This document shows positions 23,572 to 36,400 of a DNA stretch of 64,000 nt, one piece after another. The stretch is from Metallyticus violacea (lineage: Eukaryota > Arthropoda > Insecta > Mantodea > Metallyticidae), in assembly GCA_030762175.1 (NCBI GenBank), contig CM060842.1:66155001-66219000 (forward strand), written 5' to 3'. The position numbers and the translations under genes are program-made. Position 1 is the stretch's first letter. Each line of letters starts with the position of its first letter. The notes under the pieces are model-generated. The model saw only the letters and a program-made list of their open reading frames with translations. It searched no databases and was not told where the DNA came from.

Positions 23572-26500
23572 ACAACGCGATGCACTTAGATATAGAGAAT
23601 AGAAACTTTAATTAGCTCAATATACGTGCATATCAATGAATTCTACCAAAATCTCTCCTAAAGATGATTTTGGTCTGCTCAATATATTCTCCAGTCTTTG
23701 TTCTAGCAGTATGGCATCATCACTTCTAATACTTAAAACACTTTGGCAAATATCATTACTCGGTTCTACCTACAGAACTTTCCAAAGGCCTTTGAATGTA
23801 GTCACTTTTTAATTCAAAATTTCTCTGCAACTTTTGACAGCACTGCGTGGTAAAGGTAAAGAACTTGAGTTTCTAGATTTGATTTCAAAATACTCTCAAA
23901 GTAATAGGCAGCATTACCTTAAACTCTTTCGACCCTATTAATAATTGTAGGGTTCCTCGTCGAGTAATTCCTTTGAAAATCACAAATTCCTCTAACCAGC
24001 TTTTGTAGCATTTGAGGAATCACCTTTTTAGCTCTGGCTATATACGAAAGATCACCCAAATTTCATTGCCATGGTCAGTATATATGCTGTGTCAAGTTTG
24101 ACCATGACAGATGTTCGATAAGTGTGGTAGGTTTTTTTAAAAGTTCGTTCAATTTTGCTTATTGTTAGAAGAGAGATACAGCCTTCACCCTCTATTGGGT
24201 AAGAGTATTGGGCTAAATTTAAATTACAGTTTTGATGATAGTAGGCATTGTAGCTGGCTATTTTACCACAATTCTCTGGTTTGGCGGATTAGCACAGGTT
24301 GTTATAACCTCAAATTTTCTAATTTTCTCCTTAGATGGAGTTCTCGTACAATGGCCGAATTAAGGTATTTAAGCGGATTGTGGTTCTCCAGATCCAGTAA
24401 TCGACAATCATTAAAGAGGGAGTAGAAGAGGAAAGGTGACATTAAAACAACGTCACGAAACTTTAGAGCCTCTGTCAATCCCCCTAACAACAAGTGGACA
24501 TTCAATATAACATTTTACGTTGTTAATAAACTTGAAAAATAATTCAGTTTTACACAATGAAGGTGAAATAACAATAAGTTAGTTTCAAAAGCAATGTTCT
24601 CTTGAATATTTTAAACAGTAATAAAGCAATTCCTGTTGAAAATTAATAAAAGAAATTAAATAAGAACAGGAGGTCTTGTGATAAATATCATTATAGCAGC
24701 AAGTTTGATATATTTTGAGAATGAAACTGAATAAAACAGTAATACATGTTGTCAAGAAGAATGGACATTAATTCAGATTACACTTTATAATTATTAAAAT
24801 CCTGACAGGTTCAAAAACACAATGCACAATTTTACGTGAAGGTTTTGAGCTCAATTCTTGTCTTGAATATCGGTGTGTTCTATCCGAGATATCCCCGGGG
24901 CTATTAAGGAGGCATAGTACAATTATATATTAATGAGTTCAGGTATAAGAAAGTGAATAAATATGCGACTCTTCATTAATATGAATAAAAGAAAGAAGAA
25001 AAGGAGTCGTGTATGAAATGAATTATTAATGAAGTTTTTGTTAGTTTTATTTATCATACAAGATGGTTTTAATATACAATCAGATACATTTGCACGGAAA
25101 TAGTTATACTTTTGAATACTTTGACGGATTAACTTCAGAGACGGCCTTTAAAAATATTTTAATACTTTACATAATATGTTGTTTATTTTGGGGCGAGCGC
25201 TTGACATGCCTTATAACTACTTAGAAATCAAGATATGCATGTTGAACACGAATTGAAAGTCTGTAACACCTGGCTTAGTTGATCAATGTTAGAAGAATTC
25301 CTAAATCACCCATTCAGGTAACTGTTCTCAACGGGTTCACTAGTGCTTGCGTTCATCTGCTATTTTATATATGCTGAATTGAATTTATTTTTAAAAAATT
25401 AAAATGCCGAAAGAGATCATGATAAGTAATAATCATAGTTAACAGAAAACGAATCCTTGGGATTTATCGTTATGATTTAATGTTGATATATCTGGTTCAT
25501 TGTTGAATTCAAGTTATTTATCAACATAATTGAGTTTGTTTTCCTTGATTCGTGTAATGTATGCCTATAAATATGATATTAGTGCGCCGTATACAGTCTT
25601 TACTCAAACATTTTCGTATGCTTTACCACGTTATTATAGAGTGCAATTGGAGTAAATCGGAAATAGGCCTTAAGTCGGAGTGAAATTTTATCTGGATAGC
25701 TATTTATTTATATAAAAATAAATTTAGCTAGGTGGAGAAAAAAATGCATTTAAAGCAATGAAGTAAAAAGGAAACAAATTAATAGTCTATTACGAGGTCA
25801 ATGTAGACGTGTTGAAAAAGTAGAATGAAAAAAAAAGTGATTATATTCTAGTGAAGGACAGGGAACTCTAAAATAAGGCTTGAAGCTTCTTTAAAATTCA
25901 GAGCTTAAAAGGTTTTTAGTATGAGGTTACCACCCGGACTTCAATTAGTCTTCTGGGAAGAGCCTTCTAAGACTCCGCAAACCGCTAAAACATGACTATG
26001 ACATATCAGAGCTGCGGTTGTCCGCTACTACCGGTGCGATGTTCTCTGTGCGATTTGTGTCTAGGGATCTTCCGGTTAAAATTTAGGATGCTCTTCCGTC
26101 TTCTCTCGTCACTCAGGCAAGAGTGATTACTGTTGTTGTCCTGAATGAAATGGATGATTAGCATTTTCCAAGTAGGATGGAAGCATACAATCCTCTAAAA
26201 TTCCGTTATATTCCTCGAAGTTCTGGAAGCAACTTCCACCAACTCTCCCCTACCCGACACGCCCACTCAATGCTATTGGGATCACTCCTATAGTCATAGC
26301 AACAACCTGCTCAGGGATTGCTATTACAACCTGAGTATTGCCAGGGCTATACAAGATCATCTGCCCACTTTACGTTCCCCTGAAACGGTTTTGAGGCAAA
26401 TACTCGAGAGCAAAAGTGAGGCGTGCAGCTGAGAATTCACTCCGGCAGGCCGGTAATGGTGAACATCAGCAACAAGAAGATACTTTTAGATCGTAGGAAG

Positions 26501-27130
26501 TTTAGACTGTGCCTCAACCTATTTGCTGGGAGAAATGGGTCTTTCCTTTATTTGCCTGCAAAAGCACATCGCTCTGCTCCATGCTATCTCCTGGGGAGCC
26601 CGTCTTCATATCGGCGCATTTAAAGTCTCGTGGTTCCTTCGGATTTGTCAACTGCATCAGCAATATTAGTAACTGAGCGGGCACTCTCCCAAACAAAGGG
26701 GAAGTTTCGGGGTACCGGGGCATATGGTGGTAATGTGTTGATTTCCTTGTAAGTGGCCACTATCTGACGAATTTCTTCAAAACTACCGCGGTATAATTCT
26801 AGCGACAAGACTACAGCTGTTTACCACCGTTAGTATTGTAGAGTTGTTTTTACAAATATTGAGACTTCTTCCACTGCAAGTAAGTAAATCTTAACTACAT
26901 TAAAAGATTATGTATGAGTTGTTATTGCGCACACCTATTTTTAACTCCTTACTCAGTGCATTTCATCAAAATCCATACCGATATAGAGTCGTTGCAGTAC
27001 AATAATCTAAAATAATGATAGCAGGGCAATATGGAATGGGGCATAACAGGGTACTACCCCATCGTACCCCGTGTGTTTCTTGTATTGGTAATGGATTCTT
27101 TGTACTCAATATGGTTTTAGAATTGTGAGC
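21311..27130. other. unassigned intron sequence with motif-less short open frames
   Basis: Frames at 22075-22329 (+), 23228-23419 (+), 24162-24425 (+), 24302-24505 (-) and 26514-26808 (- in two frames) are each under 90 codons and carry no motif I know. The minus-strand reading from 26808 to 26514 is the most protein-like, and a frameshift near 26620 would join two halves. Some of these may be old mobile-element debris. Confidence 0.35.
23529..23571. repeat. (GAT)n microsatellite
   Basis: About 14 uninterrupted GAT/TGA trinucleotide units in non-coding sequence. Confidence 0.95.
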
Positions 27131-28215
27131 ATGGTAAGGGAGTTCAAGAAGAAGACGCAGAGGCAACAGTGATGCAGGATGCCATTAATGCGGTAGTAAA
27201 CGGTTCAATGGGTTATAAAAAGGCAGCTATACAATTTAAAGTTATTCAAACAACTCTAGAACACCATGTCAAGAAAAAGCAAGAAAACATTAATTATAAA
27301 GTTTAAAAAACGATGGAATATTTTACCTGTGTTTTTAGTGAAAAGCAGAAGACCGAATTAGTTAAACATTTAACTAAAATGGAAGCCCAACTCTTCGATC
27401 TGACCGTTAATTAACTTAGTGAATTTGCCTTCCAATTGACGGACGAAATAATACCAAACATTTTTGCCGAGAATAACAGCAGGTATAGATTGGACCAGTG
27501 TTTTACGTCTTTACACAAGAAAACTCGAAGCTACGTCAGCAGCTCGTGTAATGGGCTTCAATACATTGCTGTGCAAAAATTTTTCACATATTTTTTTCTA
27601 CTGTGGTTGACACTCATCAACCTACAGCAGAAAGAACTTTTAATTACTACAAAACTGGTCTTACAATAAACCCGAAATGACACTCCAAGCGCATTATACC
27701 AACAGAGTGAAGATAAGTAGAAAGTCTGACGTCAGAAGTGAGAAGTGAAACAGTCACTGCTGAAATTTGTTTCTCGACTGCTGGAACATATGCCCCATCT
27801 ATGTAAATTTTTCCAAGAAAAGGATGCGTCAGGAATTTGAGATTGGACTTTTCAGAAGTTCATGAAACTGGTCCGATGACTAAGGGGTTGTTTTTGACAT
27901 AGTTAGGAAACTATGGAGCTACCATGGAGAAGCGTGTTCTGTTGTTATTAGATGGAATGCTACCCACACAAAAAATTGCCACTCATTGATCTTGTGTTTC
28001 TCATCTCACTAGTCCTGTAGGCTGCAGACTGAACATGGCCTATATAAAATCCAGAGTAAATATTATGAAGATGAAGTTCGCTCATGGCTCAGGTATAATC
28101 TTGGAAAGGTTATTTCAAAGTGCTTTCTTGTTTGGTGTTGGGTATATGCTAGCCTCGACAATCACCACTGCAGTCAATGGGTTCCGAAAAACCGAATTCG
28201 GGTCTGTTGTCATGT
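27131..28215 (+). pseudogene. Tigger/pogo-type transposase pseudogene
   Basis: The forward strand starts with MVREFKKKTQRQQ, the typical beginning of insect pogo-like transposases. It continues after a frameshift with MQDAINAVVNGSMGYKKAAI (psq-type HTH), FSEKQKTELVKHLTKMEAQL (CENP-B-type HTH), ETVTAEICFSTAGTYAPSM and IFPRKG, MTKGLFLT, then LLLLDGML (second DDE block) and TTAVNGFRKTEFG at the C-terminal end. This gives order and spacing through most of a DDE_1 protein of about 350-400 residues. At least five stops and several frame changes are present. No terminal inverted repeats were identified. Confidence 0.88.
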
Positions 28216-31200
28216 GTGTACGACGGTGCGGATTTCTTATCTTCAATAACGTTATTAATTTATAAAATATTATTTCTTCTTGTTCACCAAGTTTTTTCCG
28301 GACACTCTATATTACATTTTGCATATATATTCTCTGATAGCGCTTTTCTACTGGAGTTCATATCCCGAAGCAAACATGAGAGTATTAGTTTATTAAAAAT
28401 CACAATTTGATAAATAAGAATATATATAACTAAAACATTTATGTACCTTAGCGTTATCGGATAATATAGTATTTCTTATTTCCTGCGGGACAGAAAGAGG
28501 AAGGTACAGTACTCTTAAATATTCTCACAATCCCCGTCATGTCTATAAAACGTTAGTTTTATATGCAACAAGTTAGAAGCACGCTGTAGTATTTCAAGTG
28601 ATTCGGAGCTATATTTCAGTCATGTACATTTCAGGATAATACTCACAGTTTTATTTATTTCGGATTTTGAGTTCTAATGACTTAGTTGTGTTACTACGGC
28701 TATGAGTGAAGTAATGGACAGCTGTCACACTTCAGGTAGCAACCGAATCACATTGCATCGACTCTACGTCTTTTTTACAAATTAAATAAACTTTGTAATA
28801 TTACTCACCATACGCCCGAAATAGTCGTTCAAAGGTTTCTTCCTGCTTACCTAAAATCAGAAAATACAGATAAAGGTAAAGGTAAATATTTTTTGTCTAT
28901 AACTACTGCCTGCCTGTTATCGATAACACCATCAAGGAGTTTGGATTTAATCTATAATTTGCACAATGTTTCAAGAAGGTAAATGTATATTGTATATTGT
29001 AAATAAATGTATATAAGACCTTGTAGAAGAGAATATAAACCATCTGTTAATTCTTTCCCGTGATAAAATAATATTAATATGAAAATTGTATAGCAGTTGA
29101 AACTGAAATACAATCATTCCATAAAATATGGTTTATTTATGAACCTACTTTATTCGCTATTTAAAAGAAAGTGAAAGCAATTCATAAAGTAATACTCGCT
29201 AAATAATTAAATATTGTGATATAATTTTTATTACAAATTAAAAAAGGGAATATGTGGAGCAGGAAATATTGGGTATCGAATACTGCTCAAGGAGCGCTTA
29301 AGGCAGTTCGAATACTTTCTGTAGTATTACTAGTAATTGCACACATAAATTTAAAACATATTTACATAAAAAATTTAAAAACTTTAATGTGTGCTTTAAA
29401 GAGTTTGTGATAAGCTGATTTGCTGCAACTGAAGAAATTATAGGAATAAATAAATAGAGGAACTTTAAATTTTCCTTTAAAACGGAAGTTAAGAAATAGT
29501 TATAAAATTCCTGTTAAATATTACAGGAATTGATCAATTATATTTAAAAAAAAAACTTTCTTAAAACCTGACACAATTACTTCGAATTACAATAAAGTTA
29601 TGTATGTTTACAACAGGTGTCTGAGTTATCCATTTCTAATGGGGAAAGTCTATAGGAATAAATTGCTTAAAGCTTTAAACTTGAGGATAGTGTTTGTATT
29701 ACAAAGTAGTCTATAAAATGTTTAATTCTGTCTTAATTTCATTAAAATATTGTAGGGAAAATATTTTCAATACACTGATTAAACTGAAATACATTGAAAT
29801 TATTAATTAAGCGCTAACGATGTTTCCTTAATCTTTGAGATAGAAGTTGCATTTTAACTCATTTTAAATTAGCAACATATCACAAATAAAAATATAGAAC
29901 TCGGTTAAAGTAGAATAGATTTAGTTGGAAATCCTTTGATACCATTGGACTGTAAAATGGAAAAGATTTTCAATAGAAAAAATTTCTGGACAAAGCAATC
30001 ATTACAACATTTCAGAGGATAAAGCAGCCATTGAATTACATTCCATAGCCGTTACTAAATCCTGCACATTACTTTATTTATTTTTAATAAACATATTACA
30101 GCAGAGGGGCATTATTTGTAAACTCTAAACATTTACGCACCATTAAATTATATGAATTATTTCTATTTTTTTTAAAATCCGAAAAAAAATTTAATAAACT
30201 TTTTTAGTTGTTTCAGCGCTAAACGACTACTACCACTACTACCAGGATCATTTTAGCTTAGGAGAGAAAGGGAGTACTTTCTAATGCCTTCTAAGAAAAC
30301 TCGTTTAGCCAGGAGATCACTCGCTGTACTTATAACCACGCAATTAATTTGCTAGCAGATGTAGAACAATGAAATTTGTAGATTGTTTTGTTTTACAGTT
30401 GCATTAAATATATTCAACTACTTCGGCTTCAAGCTGGATATAACCTTTTTACAATTTTTGTGGAGCATTTCACCCAAAATACCGAAATTAAATTCACTTT
30501 TTGACTGATTAAATTTGCATGCTCTGCACAGCATTAAGCCTGAGAGGATGCAACCCGGAAAACAATTCACATTAACTATTGTAGATGGTACGTTTCATCT
30601 ACAGCTGGTAAAGCAACTTCCACTCGGTGGTGGAACATAAATTGGATTCAGTTAATTAGCTGAGTTATGTAAACATTGTCTCTACTTGTAGAGCTAATTT
30701 TCATTTTAAAACTCAGAAATTAGAAAAGCCATGTAGTATAGTACTAAATTATTTAAGAGCACAAAATGGTGATGCCAAAGCTTTGGTAAGCTAATCAGTG
30801 TAGAACTAGTTTTTAAGTAGTATTATCCATAGCAACATTAAACTTTCAAAAATCGTTTTAAAAATTTGATTAAAAAGCAAGTTAAACATCTTTTCAAATG
30901 TCAATTTATCTCAACAGAGACTCTTGGTCGAGCTAGTTTCCGTTTCTTTAGATAGACATCTGCATAATAGTGACGCAACCCCTGTCGAGGCTGAACATGG
31001 AATAGCTTCTGGTTTCATTATATATCAAACGCAAAACATTTTCCATTAATTCTTAATCGAGAGGATAGGAAAATACAATAAATGTAATTGCACTATTGCC
31101 AATGCAGCTTTATATATTGCAGTTACATTAGAGAAAAATACAAGGTATGAGAAGAGGAATTTACCAAATAGATGCAGTAGCGATGACAAGGGAGTCATGC

Positions 31201-31499
31201 GTTGTTATTCGCTCACTTCTCAGAGGCGAACACGTCGTTAGAGAAAAGATCGTTTTTCCCAAATTGATTACAGCGCAAGCGCAGAATTTGCTCCCATTCC
31301 GTTCACATTTGCAGAAGAGGTTCGTAACTGTTGGATGCGTGACTGTAATACTTTTAATTTATGACCGTTACAATTATGGTGTATCTCATTATTTATTCCC
31401 AATTGAATTATTAAACCCCATTCTTAATTACGAAGTCTCCTTCATGCCACAATAGTAATTTAAAGTGTTTCCTTCACTTCATAAAATTTTATTTCGACC
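28216..31499. other. AT-rich non-coding intron sequence
   Basis: Nothing recognisable. A 102-codon open frame at 31147-31455 has no motif or splice context. Confidence 0.45.
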
Positions 31500-31690
31500 A
31501 TAGGAAAAACTCGCTAGGAGAAAGAACGATGAGGAATTTATTAGAAGCCCAGTTAGCGTACTTTTGCCATTGTGTGGTACGTTGTTCTGGTGAAAAATTA
31601 ATGCTGTAAAGTAGGCTCCTGAGATTGTTTCACTCTTTTCCAAGTAGTCTACTAGCATTATACATTGAACACCTACCCCCCATCCCAAAT
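31500..31690 (-). pseudogene. mariner transposase fragment
   Basis: The minus strand reads IMLVDYLEKSETISGAYFTA then LIFHQNNVPHNGKSTL. This matches the central mariner segment, where GI.LVDYLEKG.TI.G.YY..L is normally followed some 25 residues later by FHQDNAPCH. Here the two parts are fused by a deletion, and the second catalytic Asp (HQDNA) is replaced by Asn (HQNNV). Flanking parts of the transposase are not confidently recognisable, though the sequence toward 31800 may continue it. Confidence 0.8.
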
Positions 31691-31699
31691 AACTATCAA

Positions 31700-33409
31700 C
31701 TTCCTAGCCGATAACACGGTCTTCAGTTTCATCAATTGTTGCTTTGACTGTCTCCTCGGCTGAGGTGTATAATGATTGAATCCACATTTCGTTGACGCAA
31801 AGTGTGAGGATTGCATCAAACACTACATTGAAAATAACTTTTAGCGCATTAGTAAACAATCGCGGAACCTATCTCACACTTTCTCTTGGCGGTCTTTAAT
31901 TATGATACCATGGATTTTAATAAATATCAGATCTCAATTGGGCTTCCAGAGCGCGCTTCATCTTTGATCTTCTAAACGAACTTCAATCACAATGAAGTGC
32001 TATTACTATAAGCCTGTACATTTATCTCATCTTATAGACATCATGAATCAGTTGAAAAGGTAGTGTGCTGATCTCCTTCGGCGAGCAGCACATTTTGTCC
32101 AGAAACAGAGAAGAAACAATACTATATGTGTGAGAGGCATCTATCTTCCTCACATGCTGCTCGTCTTAACGTCAAAGGTGTCGCTTCTATTTCAGAACAA
32201 TCTTTATTCGATAAATATAGTATATATAAATGCATAGATCTTACGTAAAATACGCTTTGCTCAGAAGAAAGTGAAGTTTCAGATTTCTTGATATACTGCT
32301 ACCGGAATCGTAAAGAGGGAAAAAATTTAACAAGAAAAATAGCACCTATATCGTTCGAATCATCAAAACCAGACACTTCAAAAGAAATGTCAATCTGCTC
32401 ATCATAATACTTTCCTGACAAATTAATTCCCAACAAGAGTTACAAGAAGGAAGTGTGGCAAATGCAATGTAGCACTTTGCTTTAAATCGTTCCATCTAAA
32501 ATGAAATAGAAACTAGAACTTTTGCATATAATAGTTTACATATAGCATGAATTATTTCTTAATTTACTCTAGCGAACTGTCTCGACAAAGTCAATCAGAA
32601 TCGTTTAACATGTTCTATTTTGAAAATAGTTTTTACAAAATGTAAAAATGTAATCCCTAAAAATCCTAATATCCCAAGTATCAAAATAAGGGAAGAGGAA
32701 CACAAATACAGAATGAACTGATAGTTGAATTGAGCTGCTGATACAGATCTTTGTGTTTTTTCTATAACCATCTCTATTACAATTTCAAATGTTACTTATA
32801 GGACGCTATTGTGATGGCAGGTAAAGACTCCACCTGCTCACATCTTTAACTAGTGTCTCCGTTAACAAGCCAAGCCATCTTCTCCGGCACGCATGCGCAG
32901 AGCTTGGCCTTTTCTGTTTGACACGCCAGATAAGCGTGGACTTAATTCGCGATTGTTGGTTTCAAGAATACTTTGCTGTTACAATAATGATGGGTCTCAT
33001 TATTAGTATTTTAATTAATTATTAAGATGTAATTAATGTCAAAAGAGCTCAAATGACATTCCTTTTTGAGATAACATGCCGCCGCCAAACCTCTTAATTG
33101 TTCGACGACCGAGCAACGACAGCATCTGAAAAATGCAACAATGGCAGCAAGCCTTGCGCCTTCAAACTTTTGGTTATATTTTCAAGTCTGACTGAGACAT
33201 AAAGTCATGAGCGAAATAACGCGCCTCTAAGTATTTTCCAGCAGCCCAAAGACATAGTAATGTCAGGGGAGAACTTCGGACTGTAACTTGTATATCAAGA
33301 ACCGTCGGGTGAAAACGTTACCAGATATCTGCATACACATGCACTATTTGAGATTGGTTATCTTGCAACAAAACGCTGAGAGAAAAGCTTGCTGTATTCG
33401 GCTTTCGAG

Positions 33410-33455
<46 letters not shown>

Positions 33456-36400
33456 ATTATATGGATAAACTTCATGACCCGTTGCATAAACATTAATGAT
33501 GGCTGCTTCTACACCATCTACCTAAGTAGAGAATGTGACTTTTACGTGTTTTACGTTCCGTTATGAAGATGCTGCGAGAATGAATTTAGGAATGAAAGGT
33601 TGCAGTAAATGAATCGGAGGTCCATAGCGACTAAAATTAATTTATATTTTCAAGAAAATCTTCGAAAAAAATCTTATCTAGGCAGCAAATCCACAGTCAA
33701 GATTCTTTAAGTTGACAGGCATTCACACCAGCATTTAATCAAGTAAAGAATGAATGTATTTTGTAGGCACATACCAATAATATGCTGTTTTTATGAATTT
33801 ATATGAATAAGTTTGTACATCATTTCAACTATAAAAAACTGACTATACAGCATAGTTTCCAATTTTATGTGTTTGATTATGTCACTAATTAATAAACGAA
33901 TTTATATTTTAATAGTCTGTAGCTTCACTTGTTGAGTTGCCACTATTTGACTGTATGATTCAAAAGGCACCACAACAAGGTAATACTGTTTCCTTTTGCT
34001 GTGATCAAAAGGCATGGTCATAGTTTGCCTGCTGCCAAATGGAGAGGGTTTCAAGGCAGAGCGCCACCACACTGTTAAAGTACAATTCAGCATAAAGCAA
34101 GTTCACGACAAAAAGAATGGCATAACGTTACCATGTAAAGTATGTGTTAGGAATAAACCAACATTTTTAAAAGGTATGCAGAATATAAACGCGACATATT
34201 TAAATAATCTAAAGAGCAACATATTACACAGAGTTGTTTACTGGTTAGCTCTCTGCGACACAGCCGGAAATTTTATCCCAGTGTAGAAAAAGAAAGCCGC
34301 ATGGTTTATGGAAATTGCTTTTCTCTTAGTTCCACTGGGAGCGGGGAGAGGCAGAAAGTAAAACTTGAAGCTTTTCTCTCCAACAGAAAAGTACTATTTG
34401 CTTGAAAAAATGCAGTATTGCTCTCTCAGGACAATTTTGGAAGATATATAAATGATAAGATGCAAACTAAAGAGTAGAAAATTCATATAAATAACATTAA
34501 AATCCACGACACGGAAAATAGTTTAGCTTGGAGCGTAACCAGTGAAAAACATCGAATAAGAACCGACTTTCTCCCGCTTTTACAGAATAAAAATACACCA
34601 ATATATAGTGAGATACGTATTTGAGCCGAGAGACCGGATACCTTGTGTTTTGGCACCCTGGTGTTAGTAAACGAGTTAATTTATTAGCAGAGCTTATGGG
34701 AAAATGTAACTTTATTGCTTGGTTATTCTACCGTACACGCTGAGGCTAGGGTTAACGTTAACCTGTAAACGAAGCCCATGCAGTTAACTTAAAGCCGCTT
34801 GAATGACCAGGTAAAATATACTCATAAGAAGAGTGCAACCAGAAAGCGTTCCTGGAAAGAAGAGAGAAGGTTTCTTAGTGTTCACAAATTCCCAGCTTTT
34901 AAAACTATCATTATTCCGTTGCAGAAATAAACCGAGCGAGCTGGCTCAATCATCTATTTGGAACTTACATTGGAAATCCAATCCGACGTGACTGCGTCTC
35001 TCTCTCTCTCTCGCTTCTCTTAGTAGAGAAGACAAATGTCTTAACTGTTAAAAAGTAATAAATACAAGTAGTAGGTAGAAAAGTGGCTGCACAACTCAGG
35101 CCTCCTTACAGAAATTAAATGGAACTATTGCAGATTAGAAGTGACCAGTAACTAATATATTATGTAACTATAATCTCAAAAATCGACTGTAGTGTTGCAC
35201 CGCCCGCCTCCTTGACTCTGTGAGCGATGCCACATCGGCCGTTGTTAGATAATTGCATGATCCGATACTTAGCATAAACCAATTAAATGTTATTAATATA
35301 ATTTATTTCCATGTTAAGTATAAGTTGTGAATTACTTTTCTTAAAAATATATATATGAATTTTATATAAGCTTGACAATGCTAAAAATGCTTGAAAGGTA
35401 TAAACGACGTTAACTTCATACCTAACATCAATACAGCACAGCTTAAAGTTTACATTAGAATATTTACATAAAAACTGGGAATACTGAAAAATACTGCAGC
35501 CGAGCACAAGTATATTATGGATTGCGTAAGGCGACAAGTCATGTATTAGTGAAAAAAAATTAGTATATAGGTATTATTTCTTATAAATCAAGAACATAAG
35601 AGGGATACATTAACGTATGAACGAAGAGTACAATTAATACAATTGCCTAAGCTTTAAAACACGTGTACTTTATTATGACATATTCCTGATTTATAATAAT
35701 GTAGTATGTTTGTCGATCACCGATAGTATCATGGCTACCGGCTTGAGCGAACTATTTGCTTGAACATTCTGCCTTGGAATACGAGACTGATATAAGTGAA
35801 TTATACGGTATTATATAAGATATGCACGATTTTACTGATATGTGTATGAGACATGTAAAAATATATTCTCAAAAGTATTTATGCGCTTAACAGTGAGCAA
35901 AGTAAACAAAATGTTTAAATTACAGCCTCTATGCAACTGAATCCGTTGCAATATCGGCTGTAAATGCGAGACAACACAAGATCAACATTCCTGTAAACGT
36001 TCGGTTTTAGCGGTTTCTGAAATAATCTCAATTATGTGGAAATGTTTACTCTAATCTGTATAAAAACAAAAACAGCTGTACTTGATTACTACCAAAACAC
36101 AAACCGATATTTCTGTCTAAAATACCAATTAATTGCTATCTGTGTTATACACATAAAGTACTAAAGGGCAAAGTAGATGCATGTCTTTTGAAATCGAATT
36201 TTCAAACATCACAAAGTATATTATTTGGTTATTCGCAGCAATTAAACCAGAGGGGACCACATAAAAGCACACGATTGTCCTATCACACTGAAAGAGCTAT
36301 GCAGTGTGGTATTACCTTTCCCCTTTCTGTTCATACAATTACAAAATTAACTAAGGAAAAAGCGTGAAAACTGTAAACTAAGAAGTTCAACAGAAATTAT

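Noticed and set aside
31147..31455. 102-codon open frame
   Set aside because: No motif and no homology I can recognise. A chance frame in a long intron.
32889..32898. NRF1-like site (gcatgcgcag)
   Set aside because: A single match deep in an intron with no promoter context. A similar catgcgcag at 57857 shows it recurs by chance or in repeats.
34935..34985. tRNA-like head (gagctggctcaatc) before a TC microsatellite
   Set aside because: Only a partial A-box-like motif and a weak B box. Too degenerate to call.
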